Source of the DNA: Phlebotomus papatasi
Taxonomy: Eukaryota; Arthropoda; Insecta; Diptera; Psychodidae
Reading direction: 5' to 3'
NCBI RefSeq assembly: GCF_024763615.1
Contig: NC_077222.1
Coordinates: 39,742,001 to 39,806,000, forward strand
Length of the DNA stretch: 64,000 nucleotides
The position numbers and the translations under genes were made by a program. Below the pieces are notes generated by a model that searched no databases, had not been told where the DNA came from, and was given only the letters and a program-made list of their open reading frames with translations. The stretch's first letter is position 1. Each line of letters opens with the position of its first letter. Shown piece by piece: positions 23,101 to 35,300 of the stretch.

Positions 23101-25374
23101 GACGAATAGGACCACCACTGCTAATTCTACATTTTAATTTTTTAATTTTTTGTTTCAATGCACTGCACAGTGGGGCCAAGACGGCCAAAACCTATTTTTT
23201 CAACTATTTTTAATCGAACCAAAATGATTTTTGCTTCATTTGGTGATAAATTAAGAACATTTTCCCAAATTTTCATTGAGATCGGTCAAAAATTGTAGCC
23301 TATAGAGATTCTTAAATTCACCCTTTTCATAAACTTTATCGTCATTTTTGGCTTTTTTAGCGACGTTTTCATGCACTCTAATGATATAGCCAAGTGCACT
23401 TTTCTAAAAAAAATTATGCCATATTTATCCAGATGACGTATCGCTGAATGCTCAATGACCATTTAAAATTATCCTGGTAAGGATTTACCAGGACTTCGAT
23501 TCATATAAAGCTTTTTTTTCTTCAAATTTAATCTACTTTCAGGAAATGATAGGGGAAACTGGGGTACCACCATACACGGGGTAGCACCAAACACTGCGAT
23601 TTTTTAATCAGATATTCGACTTCTGAGGACAAGGCCTATAGGCACTATAGGGATGCTTGTCCATTGAAGAAATGGTCGAGATAGTCCAAGTAGATTAGAA
23701 ATAAAAATTAGTGTTTTGTGCTACCCCGTGTTTGGTGGTGCCCCAGTTCCCCTAATCTTATTTTGCCCAAAGTTGCCCGGAGCACCTTCCTAAGCAATGT
23801 TCTGAGACTATGCACATTCAGAATGAGGTTTTCCGTATCAGAAGCCAAAGGATTAAAGACAGAGACTTAGTACCATCAGGGGATACTCCCATAAGTGGAC
23901 CCAAGGATCATTAACATGTCCTTCAGTTATCATCCCCCTCCCCACTTCCGCCTTTTTCACCGCCAAAAACCATCTTTTTTTTTTGAGATTTCTCGAAAAT
24001 GCGTCGTATGATTTTTTTTTCAGTTTTGGGTATGTTTTATAGGTTATTTAGGATTTCTATGTTTTAGAGATTATTTTAGGATTATATACGTACATTATGA
24101 ATTACTTCTTATAACGGGTTTTCAAAATAGATGTTTAAAAAAGACCTAGATAGGGTATTTCTCTACCGCATGGTATCATGTTTGGACTCGTCAGAAAGGT
24201 CTTGAAATTTCTGACAAGTCTAAAACGGTTTCAATCGGTAATGAATCGATTTATAAATCACTCAAAAGATCCTCAAAATATAGTTTAAGAGTAATTGAAA
24301 TGATTTTCGGACAAAAATACTTATTGGTTATAAATAGGTTTATTACCAGTTCATAACCAATTGGAATTGATTCAGGCTTGTCCAGAAATCCAAGACCTTT
24401 CCAACAGGCCCAAAACCTGATACCATTCGGTTGAAAAATACGCTCTCTAGGGTCTTTTTAACCTTTGACCTTAAAAAACCATTATTAGGAATGATTCAAC
24501 AGCATTTCCGCATATGGGTGAATGTCCGCCTGGGTAATCTCTAAAACATATCCTAAAATGAAACAAATTGCATTATGCCATTATGCGTTTCCGAACAATA
24601 AAAAACATGGTTTTGGAGGGGAAGGGGATAGGTGGGGAGAAAATGAGGGGCATCTTAACAGTCCTTGGGTCGCCTTATGGAGAGTCCTTCGAAGATTCTA
24701 AGTCTCTATCTCTAACCGTTTGCACTATTAAATATGATTTTTCGGTGTTCATGTGCCCTATGTACGTGTTGCCCTCCTTTCCCCTATGATTTTTTTTCTA
24801 ATTTTCATAGCCAAAAATGAATTCAGGGACCCCAAATTACCTATATATGACCCTCTTGCCTCAGAGTGGCTCCACTGTGCACTGGTGGGAAATGCCCTGC
24901 ATCCTTAACCATTGTCCTAAAGGATTTTCATTTCTTAAAATTCTGTATAAATACGCCTAACCAAAGTATAATTCCAATTAATTCACTTCTCTACGTTATA
25001 AAAACATTAAGGATGAGTGAAAGTATTTTGTTTATGACTCACTTCTTTGGCTTCCCATTCTGATTCACCAAATCGAGCAGACTGGGAAGTTCCAACGCCT
25101 CCAGGAATCGCACCATTTGTGTCTGACGCAGGCGGAGCTTGGGGTGCTGCTGTCTCGCCTGAAAGAATTCAAAATTTAGCACTTTACTCCTATTTTTCTT
25201 CTTCATTGAAGGTGCAGAATTGCAAAATGTTCAATTAAAACAATTTATAAAGGAATATTAAACAAATCTAGCTGCGTTTTGCCAGTGAACAGCAATGTTT
25301 TGAAAAAGTTCTTCCGTACCTCGCAATCGTCGCGGAGCTCCCAGAGAAGCTGCCGTTGCAATATTTTGCGACAT
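14192..25374 (-). CDS. Ccdc102: CCDC102-type coiled-coil protein, nine coding exons
   Basis: The product is an ~669-residue coiled-coil protein. The human relatives CCDC102A/B are centrosome-associated; its role in flies is not established here. Exons (minus strand): 25374-25320, 25158-25043, 20893-20826, 20751-20709, 20172-19782, 19715-19574, 19259-18827, 15145-14889, 14696-14192. Every junction is GT-AG and the phases add up to one open frame. The start MSQNIATAASLGAPRR sits at 25374. The diagnostic block RQRELEQAQARVSQIEK is followed by a WW pair, then TWREKYSQVRTERNKARDEA, as in CCDC102A (WREKWSKVRAERNRAREE). The exon at 15145 gives GKLKKLLAESNTELGHAVRR, also conserved. Almost everything after residue ~60 is heptad coiled coil. 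The third exon could instead begin at 20887, two codons shorter. The last exon is Gly/Ser-rich and contains a perfect GTAAGT donor at 14212-14207, so an alternative 3' exon is possible. Intron 7 holds the 15-bp minisatellite. Confidence 0.88.
15230..15625. repeat. Dispersed repeat R (ACCGGTT-rich), copy 1
   Basis: Contains repeated words such as AACCGGTT and ATGAACCGG, and the block GGCAAAGCGTCTCAG...CGAACTCGTGACTTA. Related copies lie at about 24190-24560, 40850-41405 and 60480-61020. No coding capacity and no clear terminal repeats. Confidence 0.55.
15655..17813. mobile_element. Foldback-like element with one arm expanded to a 15-bp minisatellite
   Basis: A short left arm of CCAAAATCCCGAAA-type units (15680-15760) and a core shared with 11880-12104 lead into about 2 kb of tandem 15-bp units with consensus TTTCGGGATTTTGGC. 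The ends GGTCCCGG and CCGGTACC are weakly inverse. The array has no stops over hundreds of bases in several frames on both strands (for example FRDFG repeats on plus, KAKIP/KAKIT on minus). These are consequences of the unit, not genes. It lies in intron 7 of the CCDC102 homologue and is itself interrupted at 16719-16967. Confidence 0.75.
16719..16967. mobile_element. TA-flanked MITE inserted in the minisatellite
   Basis: The left end GGGTAAAGTGATATAATTTG and the right end (inverse GGGTGAAGTGGTACAAGTTG) form imperfect inverted repeats flanked by TA. The word GTACAAGTTGGAC recurs two or three times inside each end. The 15-bp array resumes directly after it, so it inserted after the array expanded. 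Confidence 0.75.
17814..18441. other. Intronic DNA without recognised features
   Basis: Part of intron 7 of the CCDC102 homologue, between the minisatellite and a CACTG MITE. A plus-strand open frame runs out of the repeat to 18094, but it has no recognised motif. Confidence 0.35.
18442..18692 (+). mobile_element. CACTG...CAGTG MITE, copy 1 (TSD TT)
   Basis: A 251-bp element that starts CACTGAG and ends CTCAGTG, flanked by TT on both sides. The interior has a palindrome GTTAATTTTAC...GTAAAATTAAC and the words ACACCGATTTCGGATCAATA. Four relatives occur at 19290, 32008, 35451 and 43340. This copy lies just past exon 7 of the CCDC102 homologue, in direct orientation with copy 2 on the other side of that exon. 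Confidence 0.85.
19290..19542 (+). mobile_element. CACTG...CAGTG MITE, copy 2 (TSD TG)
   Basis: Same family and orientation as 18442-18692; 253 bp, flanked by TG on both sides. It lies in the intron between exons 6 and 7 of the CCDC102 homologue, only 30 bp from exon 7. Confidence 0.85.
21005..21630. other. Upstream-intron DNA with a MITE-like left end only
   Basis: GGGGAGACTGGGGCAAAAAG near 21008 resembles the left ends of the elements at 23552 and 38204, but I find no matching right end. Otherwise this is plain AT-rich intron 2 of the CCDC102 homologue. Confidence 0.3.
21640..22000 (+). pseudogene. Degenerate non-LTR retrotransposon (LINE) reverse-transcriptase C-terminal fragment
   Basis: Starts with a broken F-K-stop-LG in place of the FKYLG motif. 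A stop-containing reading then gives SLMRDGRMDIKLSSQIGQ, KAELSRSAKLSVFKAVFIPN, LTYIHEILIMTE and LLR, resembling LINE ORF2 tails (...KAELS.KAKLSV...F.P.LTYGHE.W.MTE...R). Frameshifts and stops mean it is dead. No 5' part or poly-A tail is visible nearby, so it is a short relic. The exact clade cannot be set by eye. It lies in intron 2 of the CCDC102 homologue. Confidence 0.65.
22099..23014. mobile_element. Stowaway-like TA-flanked element, copy 2
   Basis: The ends CTCCCTCCGTCCCAAAAAAA and GGGACGGAGAGAG (one mismatch) are flanked by TA. Length 916 bp. It shares the AAGTCGTACGTTTG subterminal motif with the copy at 4994-5897, again repeated inside the left end. It also carries the central GGGGG/CCCCC-rich dispersed block (about 22370-22620). 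Confidence 0.78.
23160..24890. mobile_element. Probable composite element with CACTGCACAGTGG ends
   Basis: CACTGCACAGTGGGGCC near 23160 is roughly inverse to GGCTCCACTGTGCACTGG near 24868. The interior contains a complete MITE (23552-23752), the CATAAGT.GACC dispersed block (about 23870-24060 and 24590-24740) and a copy of repeat R (about 24190-24560). No transposase is seen. The outer pairing is moderate. Confidence 0.4.
23552..23752. mobile_element. TA-flanked MITE with GGGGAAACTGGGGTACCACC ends
   Basis: A 201-bp element whose left end GGGGAAACTGGGGTACCACC pairs with the right end GGTGGTGCCCCAGTTCCCC. TA on both sides. The words GGGGTAGCACCAAACAC and TGTTTGGTGGTG extend the inverse pairing. 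Non-coding. Confidence 0.8.
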
Positions 25375-26597
25375 TCCTTCAGCACGCACTTTTACACTTT
25401 TCACAATGCTTTTTAACAATTTTCACAGCAAGTTTTTCACAAAAAAAAGGAAAAATCAAGCCGCCTTCGACCCTCGCAGACTCAGATGTACTTCTTCTAC
25501 TTCTTCCTTTTTCTTTACCACTGCGGAGTGTCGAACACTTTGCTTTCCAAAGACACTTTTCCGCACTGTTTTATCATCGCATTTTAAATTCTTTTAAATT
25601 TAAATTTTATAAGCGTTATTAAGAGTTTTGCGATTTTGAAAATTTTAAAAAGGAAATAAAATCACTCATATAAATTGACGTATAAACAAGTAATATTTTC
25701 TAAATTGAATTGCATTTTTGTAATTATTTTTCTATGCCTCCAAGTTTTTTATAACACTTTTTCAAGACGGTAATTAATATTTTCTTTTCTTAGGATAATT
25801 GATTAGAATTAAAATATTTAGCAAAATTTTTTATGCCAAATTTTCTTTTGTTTTTAAATCGTCAAAACTCTTATTTTGCTCGAAAAATTGAAATTAACGT
25901 TTCGAACTTCTTCAATTCATTAAAATTCAGAATCTCTCTCAAGTTACAGCTCTCAAGGTGCTACAAATTTTTGTGAAAATCTAATAAAGTTTTTGAAATA
26001 AAAAGTGAAATTTCTGAATTAAAATACAAAAGTTCAGTAGGCAGGTACTCTTTATTTTTTCGTTCTTTTTTTTTTTTGTGCGGGAACATTGTCAATTAGC
26101 AGCTCCAAAGGCTCCAAATTGCAAATTTTTGCAAAAGAAAACCATTATTGTCTCCTTTTTTGTCAGACGGAACTCAAATTAATATAATAAAATAATATTA
26201 ACCCTCACAATTATTTCTTTTAATAGAAATTTATAAATGTAATCATGCACATGAGCACAAAGATGCTTTAATTTATATTTTCAATATTGTTATATAAATT
26301 AAATTCATTTTGAGAGACATTAAAAAGGCAAATGAAGCCGAGATAATACCATAAAAGATTCCTTACGGAGATCAACCATACCATCAATAGTAATTAAAAA
26401 TGTTTTTCTTGGAGTGAGAAAGAGGAGATAGAAATTTCTCAGGAACAGGGAAGAGAATCTAATCCAGGCTCTCTTTCGCTATCATCAGTTGGAAAATTTT
26501 GATAAAAAAAGTTAAATTAAATGTATTAAATTAAATAATATTTTACCTGAAAGAGTTAAAAATTATTTTTTAAAACTCTGTCTTAAAACCTAATTAA

Positions 26598-26866
26598 CCG
26601 TTTTTTAAGGGCGATAGGGACATCAGTGTCCCAAACTTTTTTCTTACGGCTTTCTAAAGTTATGTTTTGCTCTAAAGCCCTCTACACACTAGGAGCAATT
26701 TCTTTAAAAAAATCTTTTTTAAGAAAATTTCCCCTATTGTGAGCAGAAACGTTAAAAAGTTTTAAAAAAGCCAATTTTTGGCGAAAATTGCTTCAAGTGA
26801 GTAAACTCCGTAAAAACCCAGAAAAAGTGATATTTTCTGATCCCCAACCCTCTTGTCTTTAAAGGG
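26598..26866. mobile_element. TTAA-flanked (piggyBac-type) MITE, copy 3
   Basis: TTAA precedes CCGTTTTTTAAGGGCGATAG and TTTAAAGGG is followed by TTAA. The palindrome GGGACATCAGTGTCCC (26617-26632) occupies the same subterminal place as in the copy at 8396, but with a different sequence. A more degraded relative follows at about 26954-27093. Confidence 0.65.
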
Positions 26867-27767
26867 TTAAATCGCAATAGCCTGTCCTGGAATTAGGCAG
26901 ATTGCAGTTTGCCAAATACAAGAGCACGAAATTACAATTATTATTTAGTCCTTTACCGTTTAAGGATGATTGAGTCATCGATGTCCAAAACCAAAATTTT
27001 TATGGCCATCTAATGTTATTTTTTTTTCTCTAAAAATTCAGATACATGATTTTTTCTGGCCCCCAATTTTTGACTTTCTCATCCTTAAAGAGTTAAGAGT
27101 TACTGGCAAATAATTAAGCATTCTATTGGCATCTTTGGAAACTTTACATTTCCTAAAGAATGCATTAAGTCCAAAAGCAGAACTTATAGATATCTTTGAA
27201 ATTGGAGTAATATCACTTATTTATAATTTATAATTATAAATATTATAAATTATTATTTTATAATTATTTATAATTTTTATTATTTTATAATTTCATTCAA
27301 TAATTCTAATTCCTCTTATCAGTTAACATATCAGATCATTTCAAATTCCAAACTTGGTTTCATGGCTAATTTGCTGATTGGGTATGAAATTAATGAAGCA
27401 TTTTTTGTTATACACCTGAAAATTTTTTGAATATTCAAAGAATATACCAAAAAGACCAAAAAGAATTATTTATCTTTATTTCAAATAAAAGTACATAGTG
27501 TGTTCAAATTAAAAAAAAAAAAAAAAAACAAAACAGAAATACGTAAAAAAATTTACAAATGAACTTTTAATAGAAAATAGAAGACAAAAGTGTCTATATA
27601 GTAACTTTTAGCTTCTCATTTCGCATGAGAAGTTAAATGAGAAGAAAAAAATATTCTTTTTCGTTTTTCCTATGATTTTTGGAACAGAATTTAGAATTAT
27701 ACATTATCTTGGGGAAACTCTTCGGCTGGTGTTAGCGCTCGGGATGCTCGGGATGCATACAACAATT

Positions 27768-28514
27768 GTAGAGCTCAGAGGCAAAATGACACCTATCCTA
27801 TGGCTAAAGCATAGGATAGTTCATCGAGAAAACCTGTTAAAGTGCGGCAAAAATAAATCGAAAAATCGATGCGATGCCGATAAAATTTTCGATGAGGATC
27901 GATGGGTTGATGGGATAATGGGGATAATAATAATAATAGTTTATTGATTTCTTTGTAAATTAGGCTCAGAGCCTCTACATACAACCATGAATGTTACAAA
28001 TGTTAGAGCGGTTGGAATGACAAGTATTTTGAAAGTTTCTGTATGATGATAGGCTGGTCAACAGCTTGTAGGAGCAGAGAGGTTGGTAGGATGTTCACTG
28101 GAGAGATTATTTTTCCTCAAAGAATCCAAGGTTGAAAGTGTGAGTGAGTAAGCTAGCACGCATTTTGACGCGTGCTAGAGCAAGTTGAGCTGATGAGTTA
28201 GCTGAAGCTGAAGAAAGATCCCGTTGTCCGGGCCAGAGAGATGAAAGAGATACACACTGATGTGGAATAAGCCATCCAATCGAGAGTGATGCACGGAGCC
28301 ATCAGTGTATGATCGGCTAGTGTGGCAGTGCTGGAATTGATCAGCTGGATCAGGACAAGGCGCCTGAGACTGTATCCAGCCGATTAAATTTTTTTCAGCA
28401 CTGGGTGCAATTCGACCGTCGCTCGAACCAGAGATCTCTGCACCATAGATCCAGTACTCTATCCACTGAGCCACGAGACCCCCGTGATATGTGTCATTTT
28501 GCCTCTGAGCTCCA
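27768..28514. mobile_element. Hairpin MITE copy split by a SINE insertion
   Basis: AGAGCTCAGAGGCAAAATGA (27770 on) and TCATTTTGCCTCTGAGCTCC (28494 on) are the two arms of the hairpin found intact at 33945-34030. The right arm is broken after the loop and resumes about 670 bp later. The interruption contains a tRNA-derived SINE and some extra sequence (27818-27922). Confidence 0.7.
27923..28483 (-). mobile_element. tRNA-derived SINE 1
   Basis: Read on the minus strand, it opens GGGGGTCTCGTGGCTCAGTG. It has an A-box-like TGGCTCAGTGGATAG (28473-28459) and a B-box-like GGTTCGAGC (28429-28421), and ends in a (TAT/ATT)n tail at 27938-27923. Pol III promoter boxes with a short tandem tail define a SINE. 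The sequence between boxes and tail is shared in part with SINE 2. Confidence 0.75.
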
Positions 28515-29313
28515 CAATTGATCGAACAGCACCTGAATTCTTCTTTAAAATTGTATATAGTGTCATAATTCGGCTTAATTTAGCCAGTACTTGGAATCTT
28601 AGATCCTAACTAAACTAAAGCATTGATTTTTTGTTTAAATAAAATATTTTTTAATAAACGCACTTTGTTCTTTCATCATTTTTGTTTTATTCGCTTTTTG
28701 CATGGTAGAACTAAAATTTGTAAAATATATTTACAAATTTCTTTGAGTTATGTTTTTCTTGATAGAAATAAGAGAAAACTTTAAAATGAAATTTGCAATC
28801 TAGAATTTAGATTCTCCAAAAATTTGTCCTCAGTGTTTTCAACCGTCAATTTTTAAATTGACAGATATTTGTAAAAGATTTTTGTACTCACTTCACTTTA
28901 GTCAAATTTTGCTGTGTGCGGGAATCGCAGCTGTGGGTGCATTTTATCGCTGTGAATCTCTGTGATACTGCCCAGTGTTGGGGATGCTGATCCCTAAGTG
29001 ATTAAACTACTATCTTATAGTGCGATTGATGTGAAAGAAGGTGACCAAAAGTGAGGAGAAAGACGTGAAAAGTGCGCGTGAAAAATTTGCAGAAAGTGTC
29101 GCAGTTTTCTAGGGTGGCGTCTCACTTTTTTTCCGGGGGGACTTTTGATCGCTCGAGGGGGGCTTTTGTGGTTCTTGGAGTGTTTTTGTGTGCAGTTTGA
29201 CTCCCTGGGTGTGTTCCATGATGCGTGAAAATTGACTTTGGCTGTTTGGTGAGGGGATTTTCGCGTATTTCCGCTAATTTTTGTGGTGCAAAAGAAGAAG
29301 GGGGTCATCACTA

Positions 29314-32300
29314 ATGGTGGTCTGGAGTAATTCACGCCTGGTGAGGATTCTCCTGGTGGGGGATCAGGGTGTGGGCAAAACCTCCCTCATTCTGTCACTC
29401 GTGAGCGAGGAGTTTCCCGAGGAGGTGCCCCCAAAGGCAGAGGAAATCACCATTCCTGCTGATGTGACACCCGAACAGGTGCCCACAAACATCGTGGATT
29501 TCTCAGGTAACTTCAACCACGTGCTTCCCATCTACAGAGCAAGCCTAAATGACCAAATCCCTTGCAGCCGCTGAGCAAACTGATGATGCTCTGTCGGAGG
29601 AAATTGCCAGAGCTTCTGTCGTCTGCATTGTTTATTCCGTGGAAGATGACACAACAATTGAGCGCATCTCCTCCCACTGGCTCCCCCTGATCCGGGAGAG
29701 TATGCCAATGGATCAGAAAAAGCCCGTAGTACTTGTGGGCAACAAAGTGGACCTAGTGGACTTTTCCACCATCGACGTGAGTTCACCTTTGCAAGGTCTT
29801 ATGTAATCACGCGCTGGATGAATTGTCAGATTTCCTATTTTCAGCAAGTTCTCTCCATCATGGAGGCATATCCCGAGGTGGAGAGCTGCGTAGAATGTTC
29901 CGCTAAAACCCTCCAGAACATCTCTGAAATGTTTTACTACGCACAGAAGGCTGTTCTGCATCCAACTGCTCCACTCTACAGCACGGAAGATCAAGATGTA
30001 AGTAATCTCGTGACGTGATTTGAGGGTCTTGGGGTCATTCGCTCTACGTTGTTTTGATTGCTTCCGTAAAGATTCTTTCCCCTTGAGAGTTTCGCAATTT
30101 CTTCTTCATCTTGCAGAAGATTCTCAAGTGAGGCACTTGAACATTTGTTTTTTCTTAAAGAGGAACTAATAGGATTGCAATAAGACTTATTTCGTCGTAT
30201 TTTCTGGTTTTCTTATTCAAAATATAATTAGTTATTATAATTTGATAAAACAAAACCAGTTATTATACATTTTAATGTTCTCGAATAATATTAAAGCCTT
30301 AGCTGAGATTTTACGTGTTTTCTGCGTTCGTAAAAAGTTGTTTATTTCATTAATATTTTATTTTAAATAGTTTTTTTTATTAGAAGAATATATACGCAAT
30401 GCATTAAAAAGGTGTATTACGTACGTATTCTCACGCAATAATTTTTATTTTACAAATATTATTTTCAAACTGAATAAGGATGTGAGCGGGATAACTAATA
30501 TAAGGATTTTCTCACGCTCTAAAAAAAATAATAATAATAATAATAATAATCTTTATTCATTCATAGGGCTTAGAGCCCTCTTTTACAATTTGATGCATTA
30601 CAATGATGCTAAATCTTATTGAATATCAATCGCTGTGTGCGATGGATATACTTCGACACTGAATGATATCCAAATCAAAGTCCTGTGGTGGGGCGGGCTG
30701 ATCAACATGCCTTCCAAGCAGGACAGAAGATGCTCGATGACTGCAACTGAAGTAGTCAGAGCGATTGAAGAGCTCAACCGGTTAGGGAGCTGATAATACG
30801 GCATTGATGGCTTGCACAAAGAATGACTGATGTGGCAGTGCTTCATGATAAATCCTATCAGTATGTGTGTTCTTGCTGGGAGTTCCACACTAGAGTTGTC
30901 CCCATCCAGACTCTCATTTTTACATGTTTGGCACCGGGCGCGATTCGATCTCACTATCGATCGAATCAGGGATCTCTCGCGCCAAAGACCCAGCAGTCTT
31001 ACCAACTGAGCCAATGAGATCCCCAAAATCTAATATATTTGTTTCCAAAAGAAAAAGAAAAGCGTCTTAGCTTATCTTTCATACAGTTTTTCGGTTAATA
31101 CCGGTTTACAGTAGAGTCTCGCTATAGGCCATCGCTCTATAGTCCACAATTTATCGACCGTTGATTTCAAAACACTGATTTTAAATTAGGTTATGTTTTT
31201 TGTACGTAACAAGCATAATTATTTTAATATTTTTGGCAAACTTTATTAAGTAGTTGTGATAATTGTGATCCACAATGAAGAGAGCAAGGACAAGTACCAC
31301 AATCGCAAAGAAATTGGAGGCCGTCGAGCAATTTCAATACTAAAAATCGTTGATAATTTTAAAAAATTACATGGACTATAGCCCAGCAAAACTTCGATCT
31401 GCAATTCTGCACTTTTGAAATTTTAACGTTTCTTGTCATTCAATCGGATACTTCGTGTGGCTTCGGGATAGTCGTGCGACTTCGTGAGCATCGCGAATTT
31501 CTTTCGTGTTTTCTAACCATTTCCTTACCCTTCGTATTTTCTATTATGGCTGATTTAATAATATTGTATTATAACATTATAATAATATTGTAAAAAAAGG
31601 AGAGTATTCACGTAAAATTGTTGAATAAAAATTGAATTTTAAATAAATTGAAATACATATTTTTATGCAGTTAAAATAATGCTTAGAAACATTAGAAAGG
31701 ATAGAAGAAATGTAGAAATCATCTAAATACTCTAAAGAAATTCTGCCGATAATTTTAAAATTTTCTATAGAAATTCTGCAGAAAATTCTGCAGAATTTTC
31801 ATACAACGATCGGATCCACCTTAGAACAAAATTCTGCAGAAATTCTGCTGATTTTTCGGCAGTTAGTAATTCAAATCTGAAGAATTTCTGCAGAATTCTG
31901 CAGAATTTGCCGGGTGGGAGTGCGACCAAGTGTCAAATTTGAAACCAAATATGGACTATAGCGAGACTCTACTGTAATACCGATTTAAACTGGTTCGTAA
32001 ATTACCACACTGAGAGAAATCCGAAAAAGTTAAAATAACATTCCGGAAATGTTAATTTTACCCTGCAGTATTGATCCGAAATCGGTGTAAATATTATGCT
32101 TTTTAGGTGTATTAGGGGTTAAAGTTACCTTTTTTTCATGTTAATTTTACCCTTAAAAAGGTGTAAAATTAACATTAAAAAATGTTGATATATTTTTACA
32201 CCTAAAAAGTGTTAAAGTTATGAGGAAAAAAAGTTAATCGCACCCTCTTTTTTTTTCTCAGTGCAGAAAACCATTCCAAAAATTGAAAATTGATGAGAAA

Positions 32301-35300
32301 AGTGTGGATTATCGAATGTTTTGACCATTGTAACCTTGAAAAATCGAAAGAAAAATTAGTAAAGGTCATTGGCATTATGTTCGAAAATGTAAGAAAAACA
32401 AGAGAGAGAAAAAGTAAGAGAAAACGCCCTTAGTCAAAATCCGTGTATTAAGATATCACGAAAAACAAAATGTTAATATCTTATATCTTTCGATCTCTAG
32501 GCCAAATTTGTTAAAAGAAAATCTATAAATTACCGGTAGTTTATTGATTTACTACCGTTTAAAACCGATAGTGTGCGGTTGAAGATTTCAAAACCTTTCA
32601 ATTAAACGCAAATTTTCCAAATCAGTTGAGAAATAGACCCTGCTGAGAGTGATTTAGTGATTTAACTTTTATCTTGGAATATTTGTTGTCAACAATTTTT
32701 TTCGATCATCAAGTGACTATCTCCGAAGTACATCCAAAAATGAAATAAATCTTTAAAACTGTTTTTAAATTATTCAACTTGTCACCGTGTTGGAGCTTAA
32801 CTCTTTCCGGACCGCAGCATATGCTGCAAGCCAATTTCACAATTTTTAATCAAAAATATCTAAGCTCAGGAATTAATTGAGGTCCTACAAAAAATATCTT
32901 ACATTTGGACATCCTTATAGTTTGTAATCATCCACAAGAATCGGATTTTTAACAGTTCTGAATAATTAAAAAACATTGTTTTTCATAGAATACGATTCTA
33001 CGATTTCTTTCATCTTCAAATATGGTTTAGAGGTACTCAAGGGGAATATTTCGTCCGAGGACACCTATGCTCGAAAACCATTTCGATAACGAATTTTCGA
33101 AGACCAATATTTAGCCACTTTGGAGGGCCTATATCAAAATCTAAAATTCATCCGATTGAACTGAAGTTTTAGTATATTATAGATGATCTCAAGACCTTTT
33201 CAGAACGTATCTATGTTTCGGTCTACATCAAGCAGTTACCTAGATACAGAGCCTCAAACTTTGAAATTTTGAAATATTTCCGCGATCTTGATTTTTAACC
33301 CTCTAACGGGCAAGACCGCCTCCAGGCGGTCTTCACAAAAATCACATTTACAGCGACAATAAAGGTTTTATTTATTTAAAAGTGCTATAGTGTCCTCGGT
33401 AATAGTCTTATAAACATTTCTTGAAAGTTTGAACTCATTTTGACTCTTCGTTTTATTGCTAGTCCCAGTTTTGTGTGACAGGTCAGAGAAAAAGCAACAA
33501 AAAATATTTGTGCAAAAAAACTCATTTCCCATTTCCATAAAAATACCGATTTAAAGTTATCTGACTAAAATAAATTTATTTTTTACTGAAAGATATGTCA
33601 TTCTACTTTGTACATTTTATTAAAAAAAATTGAAAAAAAACTAAAAATGTGAATTTTAGAAGCAAAAAGCATTTCAAAAAATTTTTATATTTTCACACTT
33701 AGCGCCTAAACTAAAAGAGATAATGAAGAATGGATGGTTTTTTCTACTTTATTGGATCATAATTATCCTAGAAAACATTGTTTTAAAACTTTTTTTTGCA
33801 TATTAAAGAAAACACTGTTAGAGGGTTAATTCTTGAATTCGAATGAGTCGATTATTGTCAAAGTACCAATATGATGGCATTTTATTGACTATCAACTCTA
33901 ATTACAAGTATCCGTTTGCGAATCATTGCATCCTATTTGGTACATATATGTGGAGCTCAGAGGCAAAATGACACATATCCTATACTTTAGCCATAGGATA
34001 TGTGTCATTTTGCCTCTGAGCTCCACATATATCCCTATAAACTTTAGCATGGTAGACCAGATCGGCGAAAACTATTAATAGGTCCTAGAATTAAAGGAAA
34101 TCTTACAGACAGAAGGGGGACAAATCTACCCACAATTACAAATATTTATACAGTAGACTCTCTCTCAATCGGGCATATGGTGTAAATTTTTGAGAGATTC
34201 GGGCTTCAAAGTTATTGTATATTCCACAAAAAGCGCTCAATTATAAAGAATCACGATAAAATAAGATGAACTAAAGCGAATTTGAGCAAATTTGCTTTCA
34301 AAATCAAACGTGAACATTGTCTACAACATTTTTTGCCTAATTCAAAAAGAGCCGATTGAGCGAGAGTCCACTGTATTTAGAATTTGATCTATTATTAGGT
34401 GAGATACTTAACAATCTCATCTATTTATTGATGCAACGGTAGACTTGGCCCGTAAAAATCTGTTAAATTGACTTATCAATGTAGAGAATTCAAACTTGCT
34501 ATATTTTTTTTTTAATGTTAAAATATACGCTGTAATTAATTTAAAATTATTTTTGCGAGCCAAGTCAACCATTTAATCAATAAATAGATCAAATTGCTTA
34601 AATCGATAGATAAACTATCTAAGTATTATACCATAAAAATTTCAGAAGCCTATTCGAAGTTATTTTCGAAGATACCTAGACGAAAGTAAAGGAGTACCGA
34701 AGTAGTTTGCAAGTGCTGGAACGAATATAAAAAACTTTAGCGTGTTTTTTTCACTTCTCATTTTTTACATTTTCACGAATTCGAAAGAAAAAATAACAAA
34801 AAGAACTTACGAGCTAATTGAAATAAATTGAGGCTTATGGTGGTGGACATACCTACGATGTAAGCCGATTTAATTTATTGATTAATTTTTCGAATTCTAT
34901 GACTACCACCAATGAATTCCTTGCTCCGAATGGGTCCGAATTAAGAAGTACAAGATGTTTCATTAACGAATGCGGTTTTAAGTTGGAGAACTTTCCTTGC
35001 GAGGAGTTCATGACTTTTGATTTTAGAGGTCCTTTGCCTAAGTTTATTTTATCTAAACCCCTAGACAGACTTAAGACTTAAATAGACCGACGGCTTAACG
35101 TAATTATAATCAAAATAATGATTTGTTTAATTTCCCATCAGTTCCCCACTAAGTCATTTATCGGTTTATGCCGAAAAACAGAGTAGTCAGAAACTTATGG
35201 AAATGTAATTTGAGCATTATTTTGATTATACTTACGTTAAGCCGTGTCTCGGCTTAAGTTGTAAGTGTGTCTAGGGTATAATCCTTTACTATGAAATTTT

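Larger units (their letters stand above)
25375..29313. other. Divergent intergenic region between the CCDC102 homologue and Miro
   Basis: Promoters of both genes should lie at its two ends. It contains TTAA-flanked elements (26598-26866 and about 26954-27093), an AT palindrome near 27230-27300, and a hairpin MITE split by a SINE (27768-28514). The frame at 25356-25622 is antisense to the CCDC102 5' end and unsupported. The 400 bp before the Miro start are GC-richer and probably its 5' UTR. No clear TATA box was found. Confidence 0.4.

Noticed and set aside
25356..25622. Plus-strand frame across the CCDC102 start
   Set aside because: Antisense to the first coding exon and 5' UTR, low-complexity composition, no motif.
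29281..29313. Longer Miro start from a TTG or in-frame upstream codons
   Set aside because: No ATG precedes 29314 in frame within the conserved region. The ATG at 29314 places the P-loop at the family's usual distance from the N-terminus.
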